From NCBI GenBank assembly GCA_964583095.1, contig CAZOVB010000115.1, positions 1 to 7,494 on the forward strand: 7,494 bases of DNA, written 5' to 3'. Shown here one piece after another: positions 6,080 through 7,494 of this stretch (position 1 is its first letter; each line of letters begins with the position of its first letter). Both the position numbers and the translations under genes were made by a program. The notes under the pieces are model-generated. The model was not told the origin of the DNA, ran no database searches, and saw only the letters and a list, made by a program, of their open reading frames with translations. Source of the DNA: CAZOVB01 sp964583095. GTDB lineage: Bacteria > Planctomycetota > Phycisphaerae > SM23-33.

Positions 6080-7494
6080 CTATGTTGTTACGATTCTCAA
6101 CGTGCTCAGAAGGACATATACGACTGACCCAGTCAAGAAAGCAACTCCAATCGTTGCACCAAGGTCTCGAATGCTGACTGGGCCTCTTCGACCGGCAAAG
6201 TAGATATTGATGGGCGTTCTAACAATGATGCTTGTAAGCACGTAACTCATGGCGACACCTTCCGCTCCCCATGGAAGGCCTGCGGCGAAAGAGAGGACTG
6301 CCAGAAAGGCACTTAACGTGCCGGCCCGAAACATCTCACCAGTCCGATCCTGTGTTGTGTACAACCATCCCACGGTATTGACGAACACCTGGATAAGCCC
6401 GATCAGAGCCAGCCATCGGAAGAGGCGTACAGCAGGCTCCCACCCATCGCCCAGGACCAGCGGTATCAGGATGTCTGCAAAACCGGCCGCCAGCACGATA
6501 CCGGGCACTGCAATCAACCCGATCTTCTTCAAGATGCCAAGGTAGGCCCTCCGGTACCGTTCGGGGTCCGACTGCAACCGACTTAGGGCTGGAACGGCTA
6601 CTGCGCTTACTGGCCCATTGAGTTGTCGCAGCGGCATCGTAAGCAGCCCGTAGGCTTTCGTGTAGAATCCCAGGGGTCCCGCGCCCCACCACCACCCGAT
6701 CAGCACGTTATCCGCATTGCGGGCGAAATAGTTGACGAAGCTGAAGCCTGTCAAATTCCCGCCGAACCTGAGCATGGGTCGTATGCCGGTTCGGCGGGCG
6801 GGGCGGCTGGGGGTCCAGCCGGTCAGCAGCCAGGTGAGCACTGCGGTCACCAAGGCCATTGTGGCGCCCATGGCTACCAGGGACCAATAGGAGCGGGTGA
6901 ACCAGGCGATGGTTGCGGCGACGGCGATGCCGGCTGCCTGGGCGGCAACGCCGATGACGGCGAGCTTCTTGAACTGCATCTGTCGGCGGAGCAGGGCCTG
7001 GTGCTGGATGGTCAGGCCGGAGAAGAGGAACGTGCCCGCGATGGCCAGTGTGATCCACAGCAGGCGGGGCTCTGCGTAGAACCACGCCACCACCGGGGCC
7101 AGGCCGGCCGTGACGGCCATGAGCACGGCCGAGAGCCCCACGTTGATCCAGAACAGCGTGGAGACCTGCCCATGGGTAATGTGCTCCCGCTGGACGGTAG
7201 CCATCGAGAGCCCGGCGTCCTTGAACATGGCCACAAAGCCGGTAATGGCTGTGACCATGGCCACCAGGCCGAAGTCCGCCGGGGTGAGCAGGCGGGCGAG
7301 GATCATCGTCGAGCCCATCTGCAGGATGAACTTCACCCCCTGTGCGGCCATGGTGACCGCCCCGCCGCGGACGGTCCGCCCCTTCAGGTCGGCCATCAGG
7401 TGGTCGGTCCGGAAGAAGCGGTCGCGGTCATCGGCCGGCGGCGCGGGCGGCGCCGGCGCGGCGAGGGCTTCGGGTTTTGGGGCGGTGGTGGTCA
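6080..7494 (-). CDS. Wzx-type lipopolysaccharide/exopolysaccharide flippase (MOP superfamily, WzxC-like), 5' end at or just beyond the window edge
   Basis: This is an inner-membrane flippase expected to move an undecaprenyl-diphosphate-linked oligosaccharide from the cytoplasmic to the periplasmic face. The protein is almost entirely hydrophobic helices. Counting from the internal ATG at 7396 (438 residues), it carries ARLLTPADFG at 34-43, RNADNVLIG at 226-234 and LGFYTKAYGLLTMP at 242-255, all typical of the Wzx/PST polysaccharide-transporter group. The frame stays open for 32 more codons upstream to the edge. These encode an Ala/Pro-rich stretch and then DRFFRTDHL, which continues smoothly into MADLKGRTVRGG. 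The last two bases of the window supply the TG of a possible start followed by ACC ACC ACC. I therefore prefer a start one base outside (about 471 residues, near the usual length) over the ATG at 7396, which has no Shine-Dalgarno-like sequence. It ends with TAG 24 bases before the next start. G+C falls strongly from the 5' to the 3' end. Family assignment is firm; the substrate is unknown. Confidence 0.9.
   Translation of the reverse strand, partial: TTTAPKPEALAAPAPPAPPADDRDRFFRTDHLMADLKGRTVRGGAVTMAAQGVKFILQMGSTMILARLLTPADFGLVAMVTAITGFVAMFKDAGLSMATVQREHITHGQVSTLFWINVGLSAVLMAVTAGLAPVVAWFYAEPRLLWITLAIAGTFLFSGLTIQHQALLRRQMQFKKLAVIGVAAQAAGIAVAATIAWFTRSYWSLVAMGATMALVTAVLTWLLTGWTPSRPARRTGIRPMLRFGGNLTGFSFVNYFARNADNVLIGWWWGAGPLGFYTKAYGLLTMPLRQLNGPVSAVAVPALSRLQSDPERYRRAYLGILKKIGLIAVPGIVLAAGFADILIPLVLGDGWEPAVRLFRWLALIGLIQVFVNTVGWLYTTQDRTGEMFRAGTLSAFLAVLSFAAGLPWGAEGVAMSYVLTSIIVRTPINIYFAGRRGPVSIRDLGATIGVAFLTGSVVYVLLSTLRIVTT

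Noticed and set aside
1..7494. Search for a mobile element, tRNA, CRISPR array, toxin-antitoxin pair or defence system
   Set aside because: All but about 75 bases are explained by seven polysaccharide genes. No transposase, terminal repeats, spaced repeats or RNA fold signature was seen.

Overview
This window is an interior piece of a bacterial surface-polysaccharide locus. It has seven protein genes, all read from the minus strand (right to left as printed) and packed almost end to end. In transcription order they are a Wzx-type flippase (MOP superfamily, running off the right edge by as little as one base), a GT-B family 4 glycosyltransferase, two GT-A family 2 glycosyltransferases, an O-antigen ligase/polymerase-like membrane protein (Wzy role), a protein of the putative rhamnosyltransferase family (PF11316-like), and a WbbL-like family 2 glycosyltransferase running off the left edge. 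No RNA genes, mobile elements, CRISPR arrays, promoters or terminators were found, and no gene-free stretch exceeds 50 bases.

The genes fit one Wzx/Wzy-dependent pathway. Five glycosyltransferases would extend a lipid-linked repeat unit on the cytoplasmic face, the flippase would move it across the inner membrane, and the Wzy-like protein would polymerise it (or ligate it). The initiating phosphoglycosyl transferase, the chain-length/export proteins and the sugar-nucleotide synthesis genes are not here and presumably lie outside. Four of the six junctions are overlaps of 8, 4 and 7 bases or a 5-base gap. The other two are gaps of 24 and 48 bases. A single operon is therefore likely.

No taxonomic marker is present. 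The layout and the style of the flippase and ligase-like proteins resemble exopolysaccharide loci I associate with Planctomycetota and similar environmental Gram-negative-type bacteria, but this is a weak recollection. Base composition is uneven by hand count on 60-base rows. It is about 63-77% G+C in most of the flippase 5' part and 60-77% in the left-edge glycosyltransferase. It is about 60% in most of the Wzy-like gene and about 40-57% in most rows between these. This mosaic is typical of surface-polysaccharide loci shaped by recombination.

I see no evidence of an undescribed system. The points most worth a second look are the probable true flippase start just outside the window, the composition steps inside the flippase and Wzy-like genes, and the left-edge glycosyltransferase hidden behind a long open frame on the opposite strand.
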